DNA of 64,000 bases from Mesorhizobium sp. ES1-1 (GTDB lineage: Bacteria > Pseudomonadota > Alphaproteobacteria > Rhizobiales > Rhizobiaceae): contig NZ_JAIUGX010000011.1 in NCBI RefSeq assembly GCF_020164785.1, positions 62,001-126,000 of the forward strand, in the 5' to 3' direction. Each line of letters opens with the position of its first letter. The stretch's first letter is position 1. The notes under the pieces are model-generated. The model was given only the letters and a program-made list of their open reading frames with translations. It was not told where the DNA came from and did not search any database. Position numbers and translations under genes: made by a program. Positions 42,956-51,359 of the stretch are shown one piece after another.

Positions 42956-43492
42956 ATGGATGATACCCGCCTCCCAGCCGCGCCGTCCGGTATCCATGTT
43001 TCCGGATCCGAAAGCCGCGAAAGCTATTGGCAGCCGGTGCCGGCAAACGGCCATATCGACGTTGCTTTGGCACCGCATATCGTCGGCATGGAGCACCCTT
43101 TCGCGCTGGGCACGCAATCGGTCGCGCCCGGCGGCTATGTGCGCGAGCACACGCATGATCGCAACGAGGAGACGATCTATGTCATCGAAGGTCATGGCCG
43201 TGCCGTCATCGAAGGCAAGGAATATCCGCTGAAACCGGACAGCGTCGTGTTCCTGCCGAAAAACGTCAGGCACATGTTCATCAATGATGGCGAAACGCAG
43301 CTGCGGTGGATCTGGCTGATCGTGCCCAATGGTCTGGAGGACTTCTTCCGCCTGATCGGAAAACCTCGCAAACCCGGCGATCGCGTGCCATCCAACTTCC
43401 CGCGCCCGGAAAACGTGCTGGAGATCGAGCGCAAGACGGTGTTCGGGGCTGATCTGGCCGACAAGTTCGATCCCACGAAGCAGACCTCCTGA
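42956..43492 (+). CDS. cupin-domain protein
   Basis: This 178-residue protein has a single cupin barrel: motif 1 with metal-type residues in YVREHTHDRNEETIYVIEGHG, and motif 2 around FLPKNVRHMFIND, where the histidine is also present. Metal binding is therefore likely, as in small isomerases, decarboxylases or dioxygenases. ATG 42956 is preferred over ATG 42923. It is the first gene of an operon with the NadX-like, hydrolase and B12 genes (gap to the next 8 bp). The function is unknown. Confidence 0.83.
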   Translation: MDDTRLPAAPSGIHVSGSESRESYWQPVPANGHIDVALAPHIVGMEHPFALGTQSVAPGGYVREHTHDRNEETIYVIEGHGRAVIEGKEYPLKPDSVVFLPKNVRHMFINDGETQLRWIWLIVPNGLEDFFRLIGKPRKPGDRVPSNFPRPENVLEIERKTVFGADLADKFDPTKQTS

Positions 43493-43500
43493 AGCAGGCC

Positions 43501-44277
43501 ATGCTGACGATTGGCCTCATCGGCTACGGTGCGATCGCGCACGACATCGTTCGCGTTTTCCCCGCCGATGCCGTTCGTTGGGTGGCGCTGTTGCGCGAAG
43601 GCGCCAGGCCTGGATTGCCGGGCCATGTCCGCGCGGTGACGCGGCTTGACGCATTGATCGACGCACGCCCCACGGCGGTGGTGGAGGCGGCCGGCCAGCA
43701 AGCGGTGGCCGCCTGCGTACCCGCGCTTCTCGAAGCCGGCATCCCGACCCTCATCGCTTCGGTCGGCGCGCTGTCGGATCCGGCGCTTGCCGCCCGACTG
43801 AGCGAAGCCGCACGCATCGGCGGCGCGCGCCTGGTGTTGCCCTCGGGCGCATTGGGGGGCCTGGACTATCTGCGGGCGATAGCGGTGCTTCCCGATGCGC
43901 GCGTTCGCTACACCTCGCGCAAGCCACCGGCCGCCTGGGCGGCGGAGCTGGCCGCCGCCGGACTTACAGTCGACGATCGCGCCATAGTCCTCTTCGAGGG
44001 CACTCCCAGCGAGGCGGCGGGGCGCTATCCGAAAAACCTCAACGCAGCTTTCGCCGTGGCGATGGCGGCGGGGGCCGAGAAGGTAACGGTGCTTGTGATT
44101 GCCGATCCGGCGGCTTCCGGCAACACCCACGAAATCGAAGTCGAGAGTGCAGCCGGCACTGCCTCCTTCCATCTCGTCAACGCGCCCTCGCCCGACAATC
44201 CCAAGACTTCGGCGCTCACCGCCCTCAGCATCGTGGCCGCCCTTCGCGAATTGGTCGATCGGGAGGGCCATCGCTGA
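43501..44277 (+). CDS. L-aspartate dehydrogenase-like oxidoreductase (NadX family)
   Basis: This 258-residue protein has the N-terminal Rossmann motif LIGYGAIAHDI and the C-terminal aspartate dehydrogenase domain with NTHEIEVES and NPKTSALTALS, which in the family holds the catalytic histidine region. NadX oxidises L-aspartate to iminosuccinate or aminates oxaloacetate. No nadA or nadC gene is near, so the role is probably catabolic: forming or using an amino acid in this pathway. Its stop overlaps the next start (TGATG). Confidence 0.8.
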   Translation: MLTIGLIGYGAIAHDIVRVFPADAVRWVALLREGARPGLPGHVRAVTRLDALIDARPTAVVEAAGQQAVAACVPALLEAGIPTLIASVGALSDPALAARLSEAARIGGARLVLPSGALGGLDYLRAIAVLPDARVRYTSRKPPAAWAAELAAAGLTVDDRAIVLFEGTPSEAAGRYPKNLNAAFAVAMAAGAEKVTVLVIADPAASGNTHEIEVESAAGTASFHLVNAPSPDNPKTSALTALSIVAALRELVDREGHR

Positions 44278-45089
44278 TGCCCTTCTTCGCCGCCGCCGAC
44301 GGCTGCCGCATCCACTACGAGACATCAGGCAGCCATGGGCCGCGCCTGATCCTTATCCCCGGGCTCGGCGGCGACGGGAGGTTCTGGGCAGGTGTCGTTG
44401 GGCTACTCGAGGGTCACCATCGCATCATTGTCACTGACCATCGCGGCGCCGGACGCAGCGATCGACCGAGCGGCCCCTATTCCATTCCCCTGATCGCGAG
44501 TGACATTGCCGACCTGCTGAGGCGCACGGGCGGCCCCGCTCACATTGTCGGGCATTCGACCGGCGGCGCCATCGCGCAGGTGCTTGCGCTCGATCACGGC
44601 GAGATCGGCTTGAGCTATACGATCAGCAGCTCCTGGGCGCGGGCCGACGCCCGTTTCCGTGCGCTGTTTGGCGCCCGTGCCGAACTGCTCGATGCCGGTA
44701 TGGCCGAAACCTATCAGCGCCTGGGCCATGTGCTGTGCTACGAACCATCCTACCTCGAGACACATGCCGTGCAACTCGACGCGGCAGCCGCAGCCGCTCC
44801 ACACACGCTGGCGCCCCTTGCCGTCGCGGCGGCGCGCGTGCGCATGCTGCTCGACCATGATCGCCTTGCCGACCTGCCGCGCATCGCCGCCCCGGTCCAG
44901 GTAATAGTGGCTGCCGGCGATATACTGACGCCGCCCACCCTTTCGCAGTCTATCGCCGCTGCAATACCGGGTGCCGACCATGTAACCGTTCCCGGCGCGC
45001 ATTTTCATCCGCTGACCGATCCCGCAGGTTTTGCCGCCATCCTTGGCCGTTTCATCGCCAGAGCCGAGAGCAAATGTCATGACCGCTGA
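44277..45089 (+). CDS. alpha/beta-hydrolase
   Basis: This 270-residue hydrolase has LIPGLGGDGRFW (oxyanion loop), TDHRGAGRSDRP, the nucleophile S94 in GHSTGG, an aspartate in VIVAAGDILTPP and the histidine in GAHFHPLT. It resembles the enol-lactonase/RutD group, which hydrolyse small lactones, esters or carbamates. It is translationally linked with both neighbours, so its substrate should be a pathway intermediate. Confidence 0.87.
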   Translation: MPFFAAADGCRIHYETSGSHGPRLILIPGLGGDGRFWAGVVGLLEGHHRIIVTDHRGAGRSDRPSGPYSIPLIASDIADLLRRTGGPAHIVGHSTGGAIAQVLALDHGEIGLSYTISSSWARADARFRALFGARAELLDAGMAETYQRLGHVLCYEPSYLETHAVQLDAAAAAAPHTLAPLAVAAARVRMLLDHDRLADLPRIAAPVQVIVAAGDILTPPTLSQSIAAAIPGADHVTVPGAHFHPLTDPAGFAAILGRFIARAESKCHDR

Positions 45090-46818
45090 AGTTGCCGCCC
45101 CTCTCGTCGAACCGCGCCTGAAGCCGGGCGCCGACCTCCTCGCCGAAGGGCGCGCCATGGCGCGCGACTGGCGGCTCGGCAGCTGCCTTTTCCTCACCGA
45201 AACCGGCATGCCTTCGGAGGCGGCTTGGAAGCGCAAGGCGGCAGCCGAGAAGCGCGTCATGCAGCACGCCCATATCGGCTTCCGAAGCGTCGAGCGCACC
45301 ATCGCGGCGATCGGGGAGGTGCATGGGCAATGCCGCAAGGCGGGGGTGACTGTCGATCGTTTCGGCATCACGCTCGACTGGTCGATGGGCTATCCGCAGG
45401 CGATGCGCGCCAAGGCAGCACGTGGGACCGGCATCGTGCTCACCGGTCCGGAGGATTTTGCGCGCATCACCAATGCGGCACCCGCCGCCGCCCATTTCGG
45501 CGACTTCATGCTCGGCCTGCCGGGCGCGCTGGAAAACACCCGCTCGGCCATTGCCGCGGGGGCAACGGCGATCGGTAATCTCGGCCAGTATTTTACGTTC
45601 CGGCTGCCCTATTGGGACGATGAGGTGGCGACCACCGAGGCGACCGTCACGGCGCTGGGTCTGATCGCGGCGCAGGATGCCGAGATCCTTGTCCATTCCA
45701 ATCTGGACGACGGATTTGCCGGACTGTTTATCGACATGGCCTGCGCGCTGGGCATGGTGCTGATCGAAAAGCACATCGTCGAGGATTTGATCGGCGCGCG
45801 TCTCGCGCATTGCTACGGCCACCATTTCAGCGATCCGCTGTCGCGCACCGCCTTCCATGCCGCGCTGGTGCGGGTCAACGACACGCCGGGCACGATGATC
45901 TTCGGAAACACCGTTTCCTATCAATCGACCCCGGCGGGCAACTATGCCAGCCTGGCAAGCTATCTCCTGGCGGACATACTTGCGGTGGGGCGGTGGCCGT
46001 CCGGCCATGCGATCAATCCCGTGCCGGTGACCGAGAACCAGCGCATTCCCGATGTCGACGAGATCATCGACGCGCAGACCTTCGCGCACCGGCTGACGCT
46101 GCACGCTCCGTTCTACGACCCGGTGTTCGATTGGACCAAGGCCGAGGCGATGGCCGATCTGCTGGTGGAAGGCGGCCGCCGGTTCGCCGAGGCCGCCATG
46201 AAGGGGCTGGCCGAGCGGGGGGTGGATGTCGAAGACCCGGCCGCATTGATGCTCGCCATCCGCCGTATGGGCCCCAAGCGCCTGGAGGATCTTTTCGGGC
46301 CCGGCGCGGCAAGCCAGCGTGGGCGCAAGCCGCTGATCCATGCCGAATGGGCGCGTGAGCTGAACCACAAGGCGGCAAGCTGGGTTTCGGCGCAGAGACC
46401 GCTGACGAGGCCAGCCCCGCTGACCGTATGCATCGGTACGACCGACGTGCACGAACACGGCAAGTATCTCGTCGAGCAAGCGCTGACTGGCCTCGGCGTC
46501 GCGATTGCCGATGCCGGCGTGGCCGTCGACCCGGAAGCGCTTGTCGCGCACGCGGCCGAGACCCGAGCCAGTGCCATCGCCGTCAGCACCTATAATGGCG
46601 TGGCGCTTCGCTACGCTCAGGCGGTGAAGGCGGCGATGGCGGCGCGCGGGCTTGTCCTGCCTGTGCTTATCGGCGGAAGGCTGAACGAGGTGCCGAAGGA
46701 TTCCAATTCCGGCCTGCCGGTGGATGTGACCGAGGACATAGCAAAGCTCGGCTGCGTGCCATGCGTCGATCTCGATGCGATGCTCGTCGCCCTGCGCTCC
46801 ATCCCAAACGAGCGGTAA
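45079..46818 (+). CDS. cobalamin-binding protein, possible novel B12-dependent mutase
   Basis: This 579-residue protein has an N-terminal domain of about 360 residues that looks like a TIM barrel (ITLDWSMGYPQAMRA, FMLGLPGALENTRS, GNLGQYFTFRLPYWDDE, LIEKHIVEDLIGARLAHCYGHH), a helical linker, and a C-terminal B12-binding domain. That domain has the base-off/His-on motif D456-x-H458-x-x-G461, a VSTYNG segment in place of SxL, and the GG of LIGGRLN. The layout resembles glutamate mutase or 2-methyleneglutarate mutase fused into one chain, but the catalytic half matches no family I can name. It is the last gene of the cupin operon. Confidence 0.7.
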   Translation: MTAEVAAPLVEPRLKPGADLLAEGRAMARDWRLGSCLFLTETGMPSEAAWKRKAAAEKRVMQHAHIGFRSVERTIAAIGEVHGQCRKAGVTVDRFGITLDWSMGYPQAMRAKAARGTGIVLTGPEDFARITNAAPAAAHFGDFMLGLPGALENTRSAIAAGATAIGNLGQYFTFRLPYWDDEVATTEATVTALGLIAAQDAEILVHSNLDDGFAGLFIDMACALGMVLIEKHIVEDLIGARLAHCYGHHFSDPLSRTAFHAALVRVNDTPGTMIFGNTVSYQSTPAGNYASLASYLLADILAVGRWPSGHAINPVPVTENQRIPDVDEIIDAQTFAHRLTLHAPFYDPVFDWTKAEAMADLLVEGGRRFAEAAMKGLAERGVDVEDPAALMLAIRRMGPKRLEDLFGPGAASQRGRKPLIHAEWARELNHKAASWVSAQRPLTRPAPLTVCIGTTDVHEHGKYLVEQALTGLGVAIADAGVAVDPEALVAHAAETRASAIAVSTYNGVALRYAQAVKAAMAARGLVLPVLIGGRLNEVPKDSNSGLPVDVTEDIAKLGCVPCVDLDAMLVALRSIPNER

Positions 46819-46848
46819 GGCCCGCCATGGACCGGCCAGCCGCCGCTC

Positions 46849-47595
46849 TCACCAGGCAGTCATGCCGCCGTCGACTGTCAGGATAGAGCCGGTCGCAAAG
46901 GAGGATTCGTCGCTGGCCAGCCACAGGATCGCCTGCGCGATCTCGGCCGGCTGGGCGACGCGGTTCATCGGCGCGCGCGCATTCAACGCCGTGACGAAGC
47001 CCTGCGGGTCGGAATGGGTTTCGAGAATCTTGTCGAAATAGCTCGACCAGGTGGTGCCAGGGGCCACGGCGTTCACGCGAATCCTGTCTGCGGCGTGGTC
47101 GAGCGCCATGGCGCGTGTCAGCGCCGCGACGCCGCCCTTCGACGCGACATAGGCCGCCCGGTCGGCAATCCCAACCTGGGCGACGTTGGAGGCCGTATTC
47201 ACGATCACTCCGCCGCCGCCCGCAGCCATGACTGGAACGGCATATTTGGAGCAGAGGAAGACGCCCTTGAGATTGACGGCCATCAGCGCATCCCAGTCTT
47301 GCGCCGCGGTGGTGACGACGGAGCCGCGTATGCCGTAGCCGGCATTGTTGACGAGCACGTCTATACGCCCGAACGCCTCCTGCGCGCGCGCCACCATAGC
47401 CATCACCGAACGCTCGTCCGAGACATCGGCCTCCATAGCCAGTTGACCCGTGCTGTCCGCAACGTCTTTTGCTTTGGCACCGTCGCGGTCCACGACCAGG
47501 ACACGCGCGCCCTGCTGCACGAACAGCTCCGTCACCGCCGCGCCAATGCCGGCTCCTGCGCCAGTGACGATCGCCATCTTGTCCTTCAAACGCAT
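46849..47595 (-). CDS. SDR-family dehydrogenase
   Basis: This 248-residue classical short-chain dehydrogenase shows TGAGAGIG (from T11), NNAG, the catalytic serine in VNTASNVAQ, and YVASKGG. It ends with GSILTVDGGMTAW. ATG 47595 is chosen with GGGATC upstream. It is divergent from the E1alpha operon and shares operator site 2. The substrate should be a hydroxylated intermediate of the same pathway. Confidence 0.9.
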   Translation of the reverse strand: MRLKDKMAIVTGAGAGIGAAVTELFVQQGARVLVVDRDGAKAKDVADSTGQLAMEADVSDERSVMAMVARAQEAFGRIDVLVNNAGYGIRGSVVTTAAQDWDALMAVNLKGVFLCSKYAVPVMAAGGGGVIVNTASNVAQVGIADRAAYVASKGGVAALTRAMALDHAADRIRVNAVAPGTTWSSYFDKILETHSDPQGFVTALNARAPMNRVAQPAEIAQAILWLASDESSFATGSILTVDGGMTAW

Positions 47596-47650
47596 TGTCG
47601 ATCCCGTTTTCCAGATTGTTTCGTTCGCATCTTGCAGAAGCTCTTGCAAA

Positions 47651-47660
47651 GTGTCGACAC
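47651..47660. promoter_or_regulatory. GntR operator site 2 (GTGTCGACAC)
   Basis: AAAGTGTCGACACTTTT (47648-47664) lies between the divergent SDR (start 47595) and E1alpha (start 47697) genes. A TTGCAA box directly before and TATTTAAT directly after, 16 bases apart, put the palindrome between a plausible -35 and -10 of the E1alpha operon, the position of a repressor site. Confidence 0.8.
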
Positions 47661-47696
47661 TTTTGTATTTAATTTCGCACGAGATCGGAGATATCG

Positions 47697-48668
47697 GTGA
47701 AAAACACTCCTTCCGTCGAACAGCACCTGGAAATCTATCGCCGCATGCTGCTGGTGCGGCATCTGGAAGAGAGCCTTGGCGTGCTCCACAAGGAAGGACG
47801 CACACGCGGTCCCATCCATCGCTGCGACGGCCAGGAAGCCGTCGGTGTGGCGGCAACCGCGGTGCTGGAGGCAGGTGACAAGGTCGCCACCACCCATCGC
47901 GGCCACGCGGTCTATATCGGCAAGGGCATGGCCATGCGCCCCGTTGTCGCCGAGATCCTTGGCCGCGCCACCGGCGCCTGCGGCGGACGCGCCGGCCACA
48001 TGCTGATCGCCGATGCCGAGCTGGGCGTGATCGGCGGCAATGCCATCGTCGGCGCCGGCATTCCGGCGGCGACCGGCATGGCCCTCTCCATGCAGATCAT
48101 GGGCACCGGTAACGTCGCCATGTGCATTTTCGGCGACGGCGCCGCCCAGACCGGCATCTGTCACGAGGCAATGAACATGGCGGGACTGTGGAAGTTGCCT
48201 GTCGTCTTCGTGCTCGAGCACAACCAGTTCGGCCTGACCGTGCCCTCGGATGTGCAGTCGCCGGTGGCGGATCTGTCGATCCGCGCCGCCGGCTATGCCA
48301 TGCCGGCCGAGATCGTCGACGGTAACGACGCTATCGCGGTCTACCGCGCCGTTTCTGCCATGACCGAACGGGCCCGGCGCGGCGAAGGCCCCGGCATGGT
48401 CGAATGCAAGACTTACCGCGTCGAAGGCTTTTCCACGTCCGACATGGGCGGCTACCAAAAGCCGGAAGACATCACCGCCTGGAGGGCACGCGACCCGCTG
48501 CTGGTTTCGCGCCAGGCACTTCTTGTCGGCGTCGATGAGGCCAAGCTCGCCAAAATCGAGGCGGCGGCCAAGGCCGAGGTGGCGGAAGCCTTCGAGACGG
48601 CTCTCTCCGACCCAATGCCGGCATTCCTGGTCGACGAAGCCTGCAATCCCTATAGCGAGGCGTACTGA
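47697..48668 (+). CDS. thiamine-diphosphate dehydrogenase E1 alpha subunit (acetoin-dehydrogenase type)
   Basis: This 323-residue protein begins at GTG 47697. It is the alpha subunit of a TPP-dependent 2-oxoacid/acetoin dehydrogenase, with the ThDP/Mg motif GDGAAQTG (146-153) running to EHN (174-176), and the THRGH and GCxGGRAGHM-like (ACGGRAGHM) regions. With E1beta it would decarboxylate or cleave a 2-oxo acid or acyloin and pass the acyl unit to lipoyl-E2. The hydrolase-fused E2 downstream favours the acetoin-type system. Confidence 0.9.
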   Translation: MKNTPSVEQHLEIYRRMLLVRHLEESLGVLHKEGRTRGPIHRCDGQEAVGVAATAVLEAGDKVATTHRGHAVYIGKGMAMRPVVAEILGRATGACGGRAGHMLIADAELGVIGGNAIVGAGIPAATGMALSMQIMGTGNVAMCIFGDGAAQTGICHEAMNMAGLWKLPVVFVLEHNQFGLTVPSDVQSPVADLSIRAAGYAMPAEIVDGNDAIAVYRAVSAMTERARRGEGPGMVECKTYRVEGFSTSDMGGYQKPEDITAWRARDPLLVSRQALLVGVDEAKLAKIEAAAKAEVAEAFETALSDPMPAFLVDEACNPYSEAY

Positions 48669-48669
48669 C

Positions 48670-49644
48670 ATGGCCATGATGCGGTACGCGGAGGCGCTCA
48701 ACGCAGCGCTGCGCGAAGAGATGCAGGCCGATTCGTCCGTGTTCCTCTTCGGCGAGGACATCGGCCGCTACGGAGGCGTCTTCAAGGTGACAAGGGGTCT
48801 GATGGAGGAGTTCGGCGAGTCGCGCGTGCGAGACACGCCGATTTCCGAACAGGCGATGACCGCCATGGCGGTGACCGCGGCCATGACGGGCACCCGTCCG
48901 GTGCTGGAAATCATGTATGCCGACTTCATACCGCTGACGCTCGATGCCCTGGTCAACCAGGCCTCCATCTACAACTACATCTGGAACGGCCAGGTGAAGA
49001 TGCCTTTCGTGCTGCGCACGCAAGGCGGCGGCGGTGCCGGCGCCGGCGCGCAGCACTCGAAGGCGCTTGATTCCATGCTTGCCCACATACCCGGCATCAA
49101 GGTGGTCGCGCCTTCGACACCGGCCGACGCCAAGGGCATGCTGAAGGCCGCAATCCGCGACGACCAGCCGGTGGTCTTCCTGGAGCACAAGCTGCTCTAT
49201 AACATTCGCGGCGAGGTGCCGAATGGCGATGTGACGGTGCCGCTCGGCAAGGCCGCAACCATGCGCGAGGGTAGCGACATTTCGATCTTCGCCACGTCCA
49301 AGATGGTGGTGGAGGCGTTGAAGGCCGCCGAGCTCCTCGCGGCGGACGGCGTGTCGGCGGAGATCGTCGACCTGCGGTCGCTGCGCCCACTCGATGTCAA
49401 CGCCATCGTCGCCTCCATCTCGAAAACGCACCATGCCGTGGTGGTCAATGAAGGCTGGCGCTTCTGCGGCTATGCCGCCGAGCTCTCGGCAACGATCATG
49501 GACCACGCTTTTGACGAGCTCGATGCACCGGTCGCGCGCGTCACCCTGCCTGACATGCCGATCCCCTACGCCGAACCGCTGGAAACGGCGATGCTGCCGA
49601 ATGCAGAAAAGATCCGTACTGCGGCGCTGAAGACGCTGAACTGA
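48670..49644 (+). CDS. thiamine-diphosphate dehydrogenase E1 beta subunit
   Basis: This 324-residue protein has the E1beta landmarks: GEDIGRYGGVFKVT, RDTPISEQA, EIMYADF, and a transketolase C-terminal domain with VDLRSLRPLD and VVNEGW. It starts one base after the E1alpha stop codon, so the two subunits are coupled. Together they form the heterotetrameric E1 of the complex. Confidence 0.95.
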   Translation: MAMMRYAEALNAALREEMQADSSVFLFGEDIGRYGGVFKVTRGLMEEFGESRVRDTPISEQAMTAMAVTAAMTGTRPVLEIMYADFIPLTLDALVNQASIYNYIWNGQVKMPFVLRTQGGGGAGAGAQHSKALDSMLAHIPGIKVVAPSTPADAKGMLKAAIRDDQPVVFLEHKLLYNIRGEVPNGDVTVPLGKAATMREGSDISIFATSKMVVEALKAAELLAADGVSAEIVDLRSLRPLDVNAIVASISKTHHAVVVNEGWRFCGYAAELSATIMDHAFDELDAPVARVTLPDMPIPYAEPLETAMLPNAEKIRTAALKTLN

Positions 49645-49655
49645 CGGAGGCGGCG

Positions 49656-50954
49656 ATGACAACCCATCCGATCACGATCGACAGCGCCGGCGGCGAATAC
49701 ATGGAAGCCGTGCTCGTGATCGCCTGGGCGGTGAAGCCCGGCGATCCGGTCAAGGCCGGCGATCTGGTCGTCACCGTCGAAACGGCCAAGGCCGCGACAG
49801 ATATCGAGGCAGACCGCGACGGCTGGCTGGCTGACATCTTCTTCGGCGAAGGCCAGGAAGCGCCGGTGGGCGCCGTGCTCGGCACGATCGCGGACGAGAA
49901 GCCTAAGGCTGACCAACCCGCTTCAGTCGAGCCGGCGCCAGCAGCCGCCACGGCAGCCAAGCCGCGCGAGCCTGTGGCCGGCGAAGCCTCTCCCTCCGTC
50001 AGGCAGGCCGGCAGCCGCCCGATCGTCAGCCCCCTTGCCCGGCGGCTTGCCGCGACGGCGGGGCTCGATCTTGCCACCATTTCGGGAAGCGGGCCGCGCG
50101 GACGCATCAAGCAGCGCGACATCGATGCCGCCCTTGCCGCGCGCACGAACGAACGGGATAGCGCGGTCCAACCGACGCCGGCCCGGGGCCAGATATCGTC
50201 CCTTGCCGCGCCGGCGCCGGCCAGACAGACCGTGCCGATGGTTTTCATCCATGGCTTCGGGGCGGACCGCTCCGTGTGGCGGCAGGTCATCCCGCTGCTC
50301 GGGCCCGGAATCGAGACAATCGCTCTCGACCTGCCCGGCCACGGCGGTCAAGCCGGAGCAACGGCGAGCAGCATCGAGGAGATCGCTTTCCTCCTTTCCG
50401 ACCGGCTGGAGGACATGGGCGTGGGCGATGCGCATCTCGTCGGCCATTCGCTTGGCGGCGCGGCGGCTCTCGCGCTTGCCCGGCTTGGCCGGCTAGCGGT
50501 CCGTTCCGTCACGCTTCTGGCTCCCGGCGGGCTCGGGCCCGAGATCAATGCCGGCTTCATTGCCGGGCTCGCCCGCGCAACAACCGTGCAGGCACTGGAG
50601 CGCTGGTTGGCGGTCACGGTCGGCGACCCCTCGGCCTTGCCGCAAGGCTACGCGCAGGCCGTGCTGCGGCAGATCGAAAAGAACGGCAATCGCAGCACGC
50701 TCGCCGCGATGGGGGAAAGCCTGTTCCCCGACGGGACGCAGGGCTTCGATCTTGCCGGGGCGCTCGCGGAACTCGCCGTGCCGACGCGGCTCATCTGGGG
50801 CAGGCTCGACCGTATCATCCCTGTGACCCATGCGGACCGCTCGCCAGGCTTTGCCGCTGTCCACCTTCTCGACGGCGTGGGGCATGTCGCGCAGATCGAG
50901 GCGCCGGCGCTGACCGCACGGCTGATAACCGAGACGGTGCGAAGCGCCGGCTGA
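49656..50954 (+). CDS. E2-type lipoyl protein fused to an alpha/beta hydrolase (AcoC-like)
   Basis: This 432-residue protein has an N-terminal lipoyl domain with lipoyl lysine K45 in VETAKAATDIEAD, an E3-binding domain (about 122-157, PIVSPLARRLAATAGLDL to GPRGRIKQRDID), an Ala/Pro linker and a C-terminal alpha/beta-hydrolase domain with nucleophile S265 in GHSLGGAA. The normal catalytic acyltransferase domain with HxxxDG is absent; this is the architecture known for the acetoin dehydrogenase E2 (AcoC). No E3 (lipoamide dehydrogenase) gene is in the window, so it must be shared. Confidence 0.92.
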   Translation: MTTHPITIDSAGGEYMEAVLVIAWAVKPGDPVKAGDLVVTVETAKAATDIEADRDGWLADIFFGEGQEAPVGAVLGTIADEKPKADQPASVEPAPAAATAAKPREPVAGEASPSVRQAGSRPIVSPLARRLAATAGLDLATISGSGPRGRIKQRDIDAALAARTNERDSAVQPTPARGQISSLAAPAPARQTVPMVFIHGFGADRSVWRQVIPLLGPGIETIALDLPGHGGQAGATASSIEEIAFLLSDRLEDMGVGDAHLVGHSLGGAAALALARLGRLAVRSVTLLAPGGLGPEINAGFIAGLARATTVQALERWLAVTVGDPSALPQGYAQAVLRQIEKNGNRSTLAAMGESLFPDGTQGFDLAGALAELAVPTRLIWGRLDRIIPVTHADRSPGFAAVHLLDGVGHVAQIEAPALTARLITETVRSAG

Positions 50955-51034
50955 GCCGCGGCGGCGGAAGCACGCAGACCACCAGTAGACGGGCGCCCGG
51001 GGCGCCGCAGCAGATGCCAGAAGGAGCGCCCAAG

Positions 51035-51358
51035 ATGATCTTCGACCACCGCACTTACACCGCTCGCCCGAACAAGCTGTCGCATTTCCTCAACCTCTAC
51101 GAGGAGGTCGGCCTGCCCATGCAGCGGCAGTATCTGGGCGAGCCCTTCGGCTTTTTCCAGACGCATATCGGTGATCTCTCGCGCACCGTGCATCTGTGGA
51201 AATATGACAGCCTTGCCGACCGGGAAGAGCGGCGCGACCGCATGGAGGCCGATCCCGAATGGCAGGCCTACCGGCGCAAGGTGATCGAAACCGACTATCT
51301 GCTCGATATGCGCAACCAGATCCTCAAGCCCGTTTCGTTCTTCAATCCGGGAAAATAA
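51035..51358 (+). CDS. NIPSNAP-family protein
   Basis: This 107-residue dimeric alpha/beta-barrel type protein starts MIFDHRTYTARPNKLSHFL and has FGFFQTHIGDLSRTVHLWKYDS and a basic C-terminal helix region, typical NIPSNAP features. The family often sits in catabolic operons, and no general activity is known. AAGGAG lies 9 bases before ATG 51035; ATG 51014 is an alternative. The stop is followed by one base before the next ATG. Confidence 0.87.
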   Translation: MIFDHRTYTARPNKLSHFLNLYEEVGLPMQRQYLGEPFGFFQTHIGDLSRTVHLWKYDSLADREERRDRMEADPEWQAYRRKVIETDYLLDMRNQILKPVSFFNPGK

Positions 51359-51359
51359 G

